A stretch of 64,000 nucleotides of DNA, taken from NCBI RefSeq assembly GCF_900186535.1, contig NZ_FYDE01000003.1, forward strand, positions 310,001 through 374,000. The letters run 5' to 3'. This document shows, piece after piece, positions 8,830 to 17,763 of this stretch (position 1 is its first letter; each line of letters starts with the position of its first letter). The translations under genes and the position numbers were made by a program. Below the pieces are notes generated by a model, which did no database searches, had not been told where the DNA came from, and saw only the letters and a list, made by a program, of their open reading frames with translations. The stretch comes from Marasmitruncus massiliensis (lineage in GTDB: Bacteria > Bacillota > Clostridia > Oscillospirales > Ruminococcaceae).

Positions 8830-9251
8830 ATGTTGACAGTGTGGAAAGAGGGCTTGTAATCGACCACATCCAGGCCGGGAAGAGCATGGACATTTACAGA
8901 ATCCTCGAACTGGACAAGCTGGACTGCAGCGTGGCAATTATTAAAAATGCCCGGAGCAAAAAGAGCGGGAAAAAGGACATCATAAAAATTGAAGACAAAA
9001 TTGATATTGATTTGGATGTCCTTGGCTTTATTGACCCGAATATCACAGTCAATATTATTGACGGCGGCAAAATCATTCAAAAGAAAAAGCTGACTCTGCC
9101 TGACACGGTGACAAACGTTGCATTCTGCAAAAATCCCCGCTGTATTACCGCTGTTGAGCAGGAACTGCCCCATGTCTTTAAACTGGTAGACCGTTCAAAG
9201 GTTACCTACCGCTGTATCTACTGCGAACAGGAATATGATTCCAAAAAATAA
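8823..9251 (+). CDS. pyrI: Aspartate carbamoyltransferase, regulatory subunit
   Basis: 142 residues. PyrI binds nucleotide effectors through its N-terminal domain and docks onto PyrB through a C-terminal zinc domain. The four zinc ligands are Cys102, Cys107, Cys131 and Cys134 (CKNPRC and CIYC). The ATG lies inside the end of pyrB. The presence of PyrI predicts allosteric control by nucleotides, unlike the unregulated Bacillus enzyme. The cyclophilin gene follows 11 bases later. Confidence 0.96.
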   Translation: MLNVDSVERGLVIDHIQAGKSMDIYRILELDKLDCSVAIIKNARSKKSGKKDIIKIEDKIDIDLDVLGFIDPNITVNIIDGGKIIQKKKLTLPDTVTNVAFCKNPRCITAVEQELPHVFKLVDRSKVTYRCIYCEQEYDSKK

Positions 9252-9262
9252 GGAGGACGCAC

Positions 9263-9739
9263 ATGATTACCATCGAAATGGAAAATGGCAAGCAGATCAA
9301 GCTGGAGCTTTATCCGGACATTGCGCCGGCCACTGTCGAAAATTTTATCAAACTTGTTAAAGAGGGCTTTTATGACGGCCTGATTTTTCACCGCGTTATC
9401 CCCGGGTTTATGATTCAGGGCGGATGCCCGGAAGGAACCGGCATGGGAGGCCCCGGCTATACCATTAAAGGGGAGTTTTCTTCCAACGGGGTAACAAACA
9501 ATCTCAAGCACGCCCGCGGCGTGATCTCGATGGCGCGCGCCATGGACCCGAATTCCGCCGGTTCCCAGTTTTTTATTATGCACCAGGACGCACCGCATCT
9601 CGACGGGCAGTATGCCGCGTTCGGCAAGGTTGTGGAGGGCATGGATGTCGTGGATGAAATTGCGTCTGTCCCTACAGATTACAGCGACCGTCCGCGTGCG
9701 GATCAGAAGATGGTGAAAGTAACGCATACGGAAGACTGA
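9263..9739 (+). CDS. Cyclophilin-type peptidyl-prolyl isomerase
   Basis: 158 residues, a minimal cytoplasmic cyclophilin without a signal peptide. Catalytic-site segments FHRVIPGFMIQGG (about 51-63), SAGSQFFI (about 97-104) and the HLDGQYAAFGKV loop (about 112-123) are all present. These enzymes speed cis-trans isomerisation at proline. AAGGAGG at about 9250 sets the start. It is the last gene of the pyrB-pyrI unit, which ends at a shared terminator; the link to pyrimidine synthesis is probably only transcriptional. Confidence 0.95.
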   Translation: MITIEMENGKQIKLELYPDIAPATVENFIKLVKEGFYDGLIFHRVIPGFMIQGGCPEGTGMGGPGYTIKGEFSSNGVTNNLKHARGVISMARAMDPNSAGSQFFIMHQDAPHLDGQYAAFGKVVEGMDVVDEIASVPTDYSDRPRADQKMVKVTHTED

Positions 9740-9742
9740 TGA

Positions 9743-9771
9743 AAAAGCCGGCCATTCTGGCCGGCTTTTTT
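9743..9771 (+). terminator. Terminator between cyclophilin and ypeB, usable on both strands
   Basis: An 11-bp stem (9743-9753 with 9759-9769) flanked by A- and T-runs, placed between convergent genes. Confidence 0.92.
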
Positions 9772-9782
9772 GACTGCATATC

Positions 9783-11117
9783 CTATTTGGTTAGCGTACC
9801 GCTTGGTGTCTGCACCAGCAAAAAGATCTGTTCTTCTATACCGGTGTACGCATTGACATAAACAAGAATTTTCTGGTCCTTGTCTGATTGGGTTAAAAAT
9901 TCATAGGTGAGCACTTCGTTTTTTCCGCTGGTGGGGATCAATGCGATCTTTTGGGAAAGAATCTTCAGGTTGGGGTTCACAGATCTTGCGGCATCTTCCG
10001 CCGTGATAGACGGGGGATCAAAGGTGCGCTCCCGGTGATTGGTGATATAACCGCGCGCGTCAAAGAATACGATGCTGCCGTCGTCAAGCGCAACGCCTAC
10101 TTTGATCAGGTCGGTATAAAGGATGACATTGTCCTTGGCGGCGGCATAGTTGATGGTGCAGATGCCGTCGGCAATTTCATAATAGGTGGTGCGCATGTCG
10201 TAAATCCCCAGGTTTTCCAGATAGCGGTCTGCGAAGGAGAACATGGAGTCATGATTCAGCCGCTGTTCACCGACATCGCGGGAGTTGATCATATAGGTGA
10301 TCAGTCCGCCGGATTTTGTGGCGCCCACAGCTACATTGTTCCCGTTGAACGTATAGGACGGCATATTGGAGTTTTCGTCATCACTGCGAGTCAGTTCCCC
10401 GACCGACAGGCCGGCGGCTTTTGCGGCTGCGGCCTGCGCATCCTCGGGGGATACCGTCGGCAGACCCCGGGTAAGACGCGGCTTCTGGTTCAGCAGGTGA
10501 TCGGAAAACGGACCGTCATAGATCAGTGTGGGATATCCTGTCATGGACTGTTCGAGATCCTGAAAACCGTCAATCAGGCCGGGGCTCTGTTCCGCCACGC
10601 CAGTGCGCAGGGCGGAGACGCGGATATCATTGTTGATGATCTGCTGCTGCACATTGTCAATGTAGTCTTTCAGTTTAGACGCATATTGCTGCAGGGCTTC
10701 CGCATTTTTCGTCTCCTCGTCCGTGAGCACACCTCCGGCTGCGACCTTTTTGGAGAGGTTCATAGCGTAGTCGCCCACCTGCGAGAGGAACTTATAGGTG
10801 TTTTCCATATTAAGGTCACTTACGGGGAGGGTGGAAAGCGCCGACTTGGCTCCTCCGCTTTCTTTCCAGATGCGGGCGGAAAGCAGGGCGAGCTGGTTGG
10901 AAGTACCCACATACTGCCCCTTGTCCAGATCGACGGTCAGATTCGTCAGATAGCTTGAAAGCTCGCCGAGGGAGCGGGTATAGGAATTTTCGATCTGAAG
11001 CCGGTAGTCTTTGGCAATCGCGTTTTGCCGGATGGCATAACCCGCGCAAAGGAGGAGAGCGGCGGCGGAGTAACTGATCGTCCTGACCAAAGCGCGTTTG
11101 GAAATTTTTATATTCAT
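9783..11117 (-). CDS. ypeB: Spore germination protein YpeB
   Basis: 444 residues. YpeB is made in the forespore and keeps the cortex-lytic enzyme SleB stable; its PepSY domains are cleaved during germination. Here a membrane segment (about 13-30) is followed by a helical part with NSYTRSLGELSSYLTNL and IWKESGGAKSALSTLP, both typical of YpeB, and then PepSY-like repeats to the C-terminus. It is strong evidence that the organism forms spores. The usual partner sleB is not adjacent: the plus-strand nifS homologue lies on one side and the cyclophilin on the other. GGAGG in the minus-strand leader supports the start. Confidence 0.93.
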   Translation of the reverse strand: MNIKISKRALVRTISYSAAALLLCAGYAIRQNAIAKDYRLQIENSYTRSLGELSSYLTNLTVDLDKGQYVGTSNQLALLSARIWKESGGAKSALSTLPVSDLNMENTYKFLSQVGDYAMNLSKKVAAGGVLTDEETKNAEALQQYASKLKDYIDNVQQQIINNDIRVSALRTGVAEQSPGLIDGFQDLEQSMTGYPTLIYDGPFSDHLLNQKPRLTRGLPTVSPEDAQAAAAKAAGLSVGELTRSDDENSNMPSYTFNGNNVAVGATKSGGLITYMINSRDVGEQRLNHDSMFSFADRYLENLGIYDMRTTYYEIADGICTINYAAAKDNVILYTDLIKVGVALDDGSIVFFDARGYITNHRERTFDPPSITAEDAARSVNPNLKILSQKIALIPTSGKNEVLTYEFLTQSDKDQKILVYVNAYTGIEEQIFLLVQTPSGTLTK

Positions 11118-11199
11118 AATAAAACCTCCATGAAATGGTATGGTATAGGAGTAGTTTGTGAAATAAACTTTAAAATATTATGAATACACCGGCGTAAAG

Positions 11200-11228
11200 T
11201 TGAAAAAGATTGTCTGAAGTTGTATAAT
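11200..11228 (+). promoter_or_regulatory. Promoter of the nifS-thiI unit
   Basis: TTGAAA at 11200-11205, 17-bp spacer, TATAAT at 11223-11228. Confidence 0.75.
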
Positions 11229-11280
11229 TATTTTAATATTGGGACTTTAGGCGGTCATATTTGGATAGGAGAACGGAAAA

Positions 11281-12423
11281 ATGGAGCAGCAAATCGCATA
11301 TCTGGACAATGCGGCCACAACCCGCGTCAGTGAGGAAGCGGCGCAGGCGGCAATGAGAATGATGCGGGAGTGCTTCGGAAATCCTTCTTCACTCCATGCG
11401 ATGGGGGTTGCCTCTGCGCGCGAGCTGAATGCGGCGCGGGAAGCGGTCGCTTCCCTGATGGGCTGTCAAAGCGAGTGTGTCTATTTCACATCGGGCGGGA
11501 GCGAATCCAATAACCTGGCTGTTTTTGGAGCGGCGAACGCAAAAGCCCGCAGGGGCCGGGAGATTGTCACGACTGCCGCGGAACATTCCTCCGTTGCCTG
11601 CGCGATGAAGCGGCTGGAAGAGACCGGCTGGACGGTAACGCGTATCAAACCGGACAGCTCCGGCAATATTGATCCGCGCGCTGTTGCGGATGCCGTTACC
11701 GATCAGACTGCGCTGGTCAGCATGATGATGGTGAACAACGAGACCGGCGCTGTTTTCCCTGCGGAGCAGGCGGCAAAATTAATCCGTGCCAAAAACCCGC
11801 AGACGCTGATCCACTGCGACGGCGTGCAGGCGTTTGGGAAGCTGCCGCTTCGGGTTTCGCGTATGGAGATTGACCTGATGAGCGTCAGCGGACACAAAAT
11901 CTGTGCGCCGAAAGGCTCAGGCGCGCTCTATATCAGGCGCGGTGTCCGGATTCTGCCGCTCATTTACGGCGGCGGACAGGAGCGCGGACTGCGTTCCGGA
12001 ACGGAAAACCTGCCCATGATCACGGCTTTGGGAACCGCGTGCGGCGCGCTGGAAGGGCAAGTACAGGAGTATTATCAACACGCGGCTGCGCTGAAAACGC
12101 GCCTTTTGGAAAAACTGTCGGAAATCGACGGTATATGCATCAATTCACCCGAAAACAGTTCACCTTATCTATGCAGCTTCTCGGTTCCCGGTTACCGCTC
12201 GGAAACGATGCTGCATTTCCTGGAAAGCCGAGGCGTTTACGTCTCCAGCGGTTCCGCCTGCTCAAAGGGGGCCGCAAGCCCTGTTTTAACCGCGATGGGC
12301 CTGCCTGTACCGGTGATTGACAGCGCGCTGCGCGTCAGTACCATCTATGATACCGCTGAGGCAGAGATTGACCGGCTCGTGGAAGCGCTGAAAGCCGGAA
12401 TCGCGGCGCTGGCACACAGGTAA
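11281..12423 (+). CDS. Cysteine desulfurase (NifS/IscS family), likely sulfur donor for ThiI
   Basis: 380 residues, PLP-dependent. The enzyme takes sulfur from cysteine as a persulfide. The PLP lysine is Lys206 in SVSGHKICAPKG, and the persulfide cysteine is Cys327 in SSGSACSKG. The early YLDNAATTRV is the family N-terminus. thiI starts 34 bases downstream; in Firmicutes a dedicated desulfurase (NifZ-type) paired with thiI feeds sulfur to tRNA 4-thiouridine and thiamine synthesis. That role fits here, but a general Fe-S function cannot be excluded. Confidence 0.93.
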   Translation: MEQQIAYLDNAATTRVSEEAAQAAMRMMRECFGNPSSLHAMGVASARELNAAREAVASLMGCQSECVYFTSGGSESNNLAVFGAANAKARRGREIVTTAAEHSSVACAMKRLEETGWTVTRIKPDSSGNIDPRAVADAVTDQTALVSMMMVNNETGAVFPAEQAAKLIRAKNPQTLIHCDGVQAFGKLPLRVSRMEIDLMSVSGHKICAPKGSGALYIRRGVRILPLIYGGGQERGLRSGTENLPMITALGTACGALEGQVQEYYQHAAALKTRLLEKLSEIDGICINSPENSSPYLCSFSVPGYRSETMLHFLESRGVYVSSGSACSKGAASPVLTAMGLPVPVIDSALRVSTIYDTAEAEIDRLVEALKAGIAALAHR

Positions 12424-12457
12424 AGATTCAACAACTTCAATAGAAATGGTGGAAAAC

Positions 12458-13627
12458 ATGAAAGAACTGATTTTGCTCAAAAGCGGCGAAATGGCGCTCA
12501 AGGGGCTGAACCGCTCCTACTTTGAGGATACCCTCATCCGAAACTGCCGCCGCCGTCTGGAAAGCCTCGGTAAATTCCACATTTATAAATCTCAGTCGAC
12601 CATTTATGTGGAACCTCAGAGTGAGGAAATTGACCTTGATGAAGCAGTGGACAGGCTGGGCCGTGTATTCGGGATTGCGGCCCTGACGCGCGCGGCGATT
12701 GTGGACAAGGATTTTAACGATATCAAAGCAAAAGCGCCCGGGTATCTGGCAGCATGGCTGGACACCGCCAACACCTTTAAGGTGGAGGCGAAGCGCTCCG
12801 ACAAGACGTTCCCGATGAAATCCCCGGAGCTCTGTCTGGAGCTGGGAGCTGTTTTGCTTGATGCATTCCCTCACCTGACCGTGAATGTGCATGAGCCGGA
12901 TGTGACTGTCTATGTGGAAATCCGCGAGAAGGCGGCTTACCTGCATGTGGACCAGATGCGGGGGGCCGGCGGTCTGCCGGTTGGAACTTCGGGAAGCGCG
13001 ACGCTGCTGATTTCCGGCGGGATTGACAGCCCCGTAGCGGGCTATATGATGGCAAAACGCGGCCTGCAGATCATGGCCGTGCATTTTGTGAGCCCTCCGT
13101 ATACCAGCGAGCATGCGCTGGAAAAGGTGAAAACCCTCTGCAAAAAGCTGACACCTTACTGCGGGCACATCCGGCTCGCGGTGGTGCCGTTTACGGAGAT
13201 ACAGGTCGCCATCCGGGATCAATGCCCGGAAGATGTGTTTACAGTCATCATGCGGCGCTGTATGATGAAACTCGCCGAGCGGGTGGCGGCCGATAACGAA
13301 TGCGGTGCGCTGATTACCGGAGAGAGCGTGGCGCAGGTGGCCAGCCAGACGATTTCCGCAATTGCCTGTACCGACGTAGCCTGCCGGATGCCGGTGCTGC
13401 GTCCGGTAATCGGGATGGATAAAGACGAAATCGTAAAGATAGCGTATAAGATTGATACGTTTGAGACCTCCATTTTGCCATATGAGGATTGCTGCACGGT
13501 CTTTACCCCGAGGCATCCGAAAACCAAGCCGAAGCTTGCATACGTGGAGGAGGCGGAATCCAAACTGGACAGCGAAGCCCTGATGCAGAGGGCATACGAG
13601 AAGATCGAATATTTCGTGATTGGCTGA
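12458..13627 (+). CDS. thiI: tRNA 4-thiouridine synthetase ThiI
   Basis: 389 residues. ThiI adenylates U8 of tRNA and inserts sulfur; it can also pass sulfur to thiazole synthesis. An N-terminal ferredoxin-like/THUMP region (about 1-165) precedes the PP-loop ATP site SGGIDSPVA (about 186-194). There is no C-terminal rhodanese domain, as in many Firmicutes, so sulfur must come directly from the desulfurase encoded just upstream. I prefer the ATG at 12458 (MKELILLKSGEMALKG) over the ATG at 12446, because the GGTGGA at 12448-12453 then acts as Shine-Dalgarno. Confidence 0.95.
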   Translation: MKELILLKSGEMALKGLNRSYFEDTLIRNCRRRLESLGKFHIYKSQSTIYVEPQSEEIDLDEAVDRLGRVFGIAALTRAAIVDKDFNDIKAKAPGYLAAWLDTANTFKVEAKRSDKTFPMKSPELCLELGAVLLDAFPHLTVNVHEPDVTVYVEIREKAAYLHVDQMRGAGGLPVGTSGSATLLISGGIDSPVAGYMMAKRGLQIMAVHFVSPPYTSEHALEKVKTLCKKLTPYCGHIRLAVVPFTEIQVAIRDQCPEDVFTVIMRRCMMKLAERVAADNECGALITGESVAQVASQTISAIACTDVACRMPVLRPVIGMDKDEIVKIAYKIDTFETSILPYEDCCTVFTPRHPKTKPKLAYVEEAESKLDSEALMQRAYEKIEYFVIG

Positions 13628-13654
13628 TCCGGGTGAGAAGAGGAGGTGCGACGG

Positions 13655-16600
13655 GTGGTTTCGGAAATCATTGGAGTCGGTGAAGCGCTCGCCACAGGCG
13701 GGGCGCTGGCCGAAAACGCACAGCTCGCAGCCAGGGAACTGGAAGCGTTTGGCATCACTGTAAAAGGGCAGACCGCGGTCGGCTCTGATGTCCGTCGGCT
13801 GAAATCCGCTATTGCGCAGGCGCTGGGCCGAAGCGACGTGGTAATTTTAATGGGTGGAATGGGCGCCGGTCCGGACGGAATTACCAAAAAAATAGTGTGC
13901 GAGGGGCTGGGACGCCGGCTTGTGCTGCATGAGGACAGCCTGCGGCGGATTCGGGAAGCATACCAGCGCGCTGGGCGGCAGATGCCCCAACAGGTGAAAC
14001 AGCTGGCGATGCTGCCGGAGAAATCCATTGTTTTTCCGGGGGTTCGGGGAATTACCCCCGGCTGTGCGCTCTCGGCGGGCAGCCAGTATATGATCCTTCT
14101 GCCCGAAAGGCCGGAAGAGTTTCTGCCGATGTTTCAAAGAAGCGTCATTCCTTATCTCGCGAAGTTTACGCAGGCCGCCGTTGCGTCACATACTGTCAAC
14201 GTAGTAGGTATGGGGGCGGAGGCGGTCAGGCAAAAGCTGGGAGAACTTCTGAAATCGGAAAATCCTGCGATTACCGTCGAGCCAAAGCCGGGCGAGTTGC
14301 AGGTTCGTGTGACGACCAGAGCGAATTCAAAGCAGGAAGCGGCCGCTTTGAGCGCACCGGTGGTTGACGGAATACAGAAGCAGCTGGGCGGGGCAATCTA
14401 CGGAATTGATGCGAAAAATCTGCAGAGCGTGGCTGTGGCGGCGCTGCTGGAACGCGGGCTTTCCGTTTCGGTAGCGGAGGCGTGCACGGGGGGCATGCTT
14501 TCGGAACTGCTCAATTCAGTTCCCGGCGCCGATAAAATTTTCCGGTATGCCGTATCGGCCGCATCCCCCCGGGTGAAGGAAGAATCGCTGCGGGTTCCGG
14601 CAAAAATGCTCAAAAAGTTCGGTTCGGTAAGCGCGCAGGTCGCGGCTGCGATGGCGGCCGGCGCGATGGCGCAGGGCAAATCCGAAATCGGCATTGCCAT
14701 AACGGGGAACGCCGGGGGGAAAGGCGAAGACGATAAACATACCGGGACCGTTTACATAGCGCTTTGTAATCAACAGGACGTCTGGGTAAGCAGGATAAGG
14801 CTTCCCAAGAGCACTGACCGGGCTTTGATTCGGCATACAGCCTGCATGGCCGCGATGAATCTGGCCCGTAAATACGCTGCGGCGCTGCCCGCACAGCTGG
14901 CGGGGTCAAATCCGTTAAAGGAAGCCGCCGCCGGGAAAATATCCAATATTTTAGAGGAAGATCTGAATCAAGGCTCAAATAAAGGCGGAAAACGCCCGTG
15001 GTATGCGGTTATTTTTCCGGTAAAGGGTGACGATATGAAATCAATCGTTCAAAAAACCATTCTGATTATAGCCGTGCTGGTATTTCTGGCGTCCGCGGGC
15101 TATTTGGTCTCTTTTTATGTACAGGCTGAAAGCAATAAGAAAATGACTGCGGGTCTTGCGGAAATGTATGGGGAAGCGCCGTCGGAAGAAGATCTGAAAA
15201 AGCTGGAGGAGTCCGGCGGATATCCATCCGATTATCAGAATAAATTTTTAAGTCTTTATGCCATCAACAGCGATGTCGCGGGCTGGCTCCAGATTGAAGA
15301 CACACAGGTCAACTATCCGGTTGTGCACTATACGGACAACGATTATTACCTGCGCCGGGATTTTTACCGAAATAATAACAAGCATGGTATCCCATGGCTG
15401 GAAGCGAATAACACGCTCAATCCTCAAAGCGACAACTACGTCGTATATGGGCATAATATGACCGACGGCCAGATGTTTGGCGAGTTGATGAAGTACAAGC
15501 CCAGCGGAGAAGGGCTTGAATATCTCAAAAACCATGCAATCATTTCGTTTGATGATGTTTACCGCGATAATGACTATAAGATTTTCTCGGTCTTTATCAC
15601 AAATGCCAAGGAAGCTTACGGCGAAATTTTCTATTACAACACGATGCTTAACCTGCAGGACGACGCAGATTTTAACGCGTTTGTGGATGGGGTAAAAGCG
15701 CGTTCCTATTACACTTCGGATGTGGATATCCAAAAAGGGGATCAATTCCTGACGCTTTCCACCTGCTCTTATGAGTTCGGAGCGATATCCGACGATGCGG
15801 ATGTGCGTACGGTGATTGTCGCGCGCAGGGTCCGTGATGGAGAAAAAGCGGATGCCAGCGGCATTACATATGCTTACAACCCGGACCCCCTGCTTCCGCC
15901 CGGATTTGTGGAGGGCCAGAAGCAGAAGGCAATCGCCGCCTCCAAGGCGGCTTCTGAAGCCGCCGCATCGCAGGCGGCGGCAAGCGGCAGCGCTGTTGCC
16001 GGGGCGTCCTCCAGCAAGAGTTCTTCCGTTGTTGTGTCCAGTTCAGCTGCAGGAAACCTGAGCGGGGTGGAGACTGAGGCGGCGCAGAAAGCCGCAAGGG
16101 CGCAGCAGGCGCAGAGTGACGCGGAAAAAGCGCTGAGAAACGCCAAGAGCAGTTACAATAACGCAAGGGATGCGGGCACACAGTCGAGGGCGCAGACGTA
16201 TGCCAACGAAGCGAAGGGATATGCTGATACCGCAAGGGAGGCATATTATAAAGCCTCGGATCTGGTGGACGAATTACAGGAAGTCTATGAGGAATATCCA
16301 TCGCAGACAACGGAGAAGGCTTATCACACTGCTTTGGACGCAATGAATGCGGCCGAGGCGGCATGGGAAGACGCGAAGTCATATGCCGCTGATGCACAGT
16401 CGGCCGCTGATGATCTGAAGCCGGTTTCTTCGAGCAGTGCGCCATCTTCAAGCAATAAACCTTCTTCAAACAGTGTGCCTTCTTCAAACAGTGAACCATC
16501 TTCAAATAGCGAGCCATCTTCAAACAGCGAGCCATCTTCAAACAGCGAACCGTCTTCAAACAGCGAACCGTCTTCAAACAGTGAGCCATCTTCAAATAGC

Positions 16601-17551
16601 GAGTCGAACCCTCCAAGCAGTTCAAATGAAGAAATCACTAACGACGATTTAAATAATAACGCTGGTGGGGAAGGTGCCGGAGAATCTTCAGACGGCGATG
16701 CAGATGATGCAGGCGGAGCCACTCAAATGAGTGCGGTTTTGAGAAGCGGGTCAGCAACCGAAGTGCTTGCCGCGTCGGTCAGCGGGAATGAGAAGCTCAC
16801 GATTATTGCCGGAGGGAAAAAACTGACGGGAAAAGCCTCTTCCCTGGTAGCCAAAGTTGTCATGAACGAAATGGGAACAGGATTTGAAAAAGAGGCAATC
16901 AAGGCGCAGGCGGTTGCTGCCTACACCTTTATCAAGCAACAGAACAAATCCGGCGTTACCCCCTATTTCGGGATCAAAACGCCCACCGCCGATCTGCAGA
17001 AAACGGTGAATTCGGTGATCGGCAAGGCGGTTTATTATCAAAGCAACCTCGCGTTTACCCCGTTTTATGCGACCAGTGCGGGGGTGACCATTTCCAGTAA
17101 GGATGTATGGGGCGGAAGTTATCCATATCTGGTGTCGGTAGACAGCGAAATTGATGAACAGGCGAAAAATTACAAGCAGAGCGTTTCGTTTGATGCCGAT
17201 ACTGTTGCCGAAAAAGTAGAGGATAAACTGGATATTGACCTGTATGATTACAGCGATGACCCAGCCGATTGGTTCAGCATTAAGAGCCATACAGAAGGCG
17301 GGCGCTATGTTAAGACCGTCCGGGTGGGTGATAAGACCACAACGGGCCGCATCCTGCGTGAACAGGTTTTCGGTTTGCGTTCGGCCGCTTTTGACATTAA
17401 TTACAGGAATGGAAAGTTTACCTTTACCACTTATGGATACGGGCATGGTGTCGGCATGAGCCAAACGGGCGCAAACCTGTATGCTTCGCTGGAGGATTGG
17501 AATTACGTGGATATCCTGACCCACTATTATCCGGGCTGCAAGGTAAAATAG
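13655..17551 (+). CDS. Fusion protein: CinA-like domains, membrane anchor, class B sortase, coiled coil, Ser-rich repeat, SpoIID/LytB domain
   Basis: One uninterrupted frame of 1298 residues. Residues 1-170 resemble the CinA N-terminal domain, but GGLGPTxDD appears as GGMGAGPDG (67-75). Residues about 262-425 resemble the CinA C-terminal amidase, but AESCTGG reads AEACTGG, with Ala276 replacing the Ser. A membrane segment (about 468-489) follows an in-frame Met461. The sortase region (about 500-730) has His600, Cys704 in TLSTC and Arg718, so it looks active. Then come an Ala-rich coiled coil (about 805-925), eight six-residue repeats (936-983), and a SpoIID/LytB domain (about 1050-1298) with Glu1072 in VVMNEMG and GHGVGMSQTGA. 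AGGAGG at 13641-13646 supports the GTG start at 13655. Such a combination is unfamiliar to me. Confidence 0.85.
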   Translation: MVSEIIGVGEALATGGALAENAQLAARELEAFGITVKGQTAVGSDVRRLKSAIAQALGRSDVVILMGGMGAGPDGITKKIVCEGLGRRLVLHEDSLRRIREAYQRAGRQMPQQVKQLAMLPEKSIVFPGVRGITPGCALSAGSQYMILLPERPEEFLPMFQRSVIPYLAKFTQAAVASHTVNVVGMGAEAVRQKLGELLKSENPAITVEPKPGELQVRVTTRANSKQEAAALSAPVVDGIQKQLGGAIYGIDAKNLQSVAVAALLERGLSVSVAEACTGGMLSELLNSVPGADKIFRYAVSAASPRVKEESLRVPAKMLKKFGSVSAQVAAAMAAGAMAQGKSEIGIAITGNAGGKGEDDKHTGTVYIALCNQQDVWVSRIRLPKSTDRALIRHTACMAAMNLARKYAAALPAQLAGSNPLKEAAAGKISNILEEDLNQGSNKGGKRPWYAVIFPVKGDDMKSIVQKTILIIAVLVFLASAGYLVSFYVQAESNKKMTAGLAEMYGEAPSEEDLKKLEESGGYPSDYQNKFLSLYAINSDVAGWLQIEDTQVNYPVVHYTDNDYYLRRDFYRNNNKHGIPWLEANNTLNPQSDNYVVYGHNMTDGQMFGELMKYKPSGEGLEYLKNHAIISFDDVYRDNDYKIFSVFITNAKEAYGEIFYYNTMLNLQDDADFNAFVDGVKARSYYTSDVDIQKGDQFLTLSTCSYEFGAISDDADVRTVIVARRVRDGEKADASGITYAYNPDPLLPPGFVEGQKQKAIAASKAASEAAASQAAASGSAVAGASSSKSSSVVVSSSAAGNLSGVETEAAQKAARAQQAQSDAEKALRNAKSSYNNARDAGTQSRAQTYANEAKGYADTAREAYYKASDLVDELQEVYEEYPSQTTEKAYHTALDAMNAAEAAWEDAKSYAADAQSAADDLKPVSSSSAPSSSNKPSSNSVPSSNSEPSSNSEPSSNSEPSSNSEPSSNSEPSSNSEPSSNSESNPPSSSNEEITNDDLNNNAGGEGAGESSDGDADDAGGATQMSAVLRSGSATEVLAASVSGNEKLTIIAGGKKLTGKASSLVAKVVMNEMGTGFEKEAIKAQAVAAYTFIKQQNKSGVTPYFGIKTPTADLQKTVNSVIGKAVYYQSNLAFTPFYATSAGVTISSKDVWGGSYPYLVSVDSEIDEQAKNYKQSVSFDADTVAEKVEDKLDIDLYDYSDDPADWFSIKSHTEGGRYVKTVRVGDKTTTGRILREQVFGLRSAAFDINYRNGKFTFTTYGYGHGVGMSQTGANLYASLEDWNYVDILTHYYPGCKVK
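16460..16603 (+). repeat. Eight tandem 18-bp coding repeats (Pro-Ser-Ser-Asn-Ser-Glu)
   Basis: Eight consecutive 18-bp units encode PSSNSE (the first unit ends in Val). Third-position changes between units show some age. It forms the spacer between the coiled coil and the SpoIID domain and may vary in copy number between strains. Confidence 0.93.
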
Positions 17552-17691
17552 TGTGAAAATGATTTGGTGATTTTGCCGTGGAGTTTTATCTCGTATGATA
17601 AGTTTTAAAAGTGGGAAATCATTTCCAGGTATATTTTTCATAAAAATTGTCATTTTTACAAATTTACCACTCCCCAAACGGTTAGAACTGT

Positions 17692-17699
17692 GCTATAAT
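17692..17699 (+). promoter_or_regulatory. Extended -10 promoter of the second sortase gene
   Basis: TATAAT at 17694-17699 with TGC directly before it (extended -10). The -35 position (about 17671-17676) is poor, which is usual for this promoter type. The 17552-17763 gap is otherwise AT-rich and featureless. Confidence 0.6.
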
Positions 17700-17763
17700 A
17701 ATACCTGTTTATTACAGTCGTTTGTTTTTACAATGGCTTAATGAGAGGGTTTGAATTGGATTT

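Noticed and set aside
16460-16603. Regular repeats that could be taken for a CRISPR array
   Set aside because: Units are contiguous 18-bp coding repeats without spacers, in frame, and encode PSSNSE.
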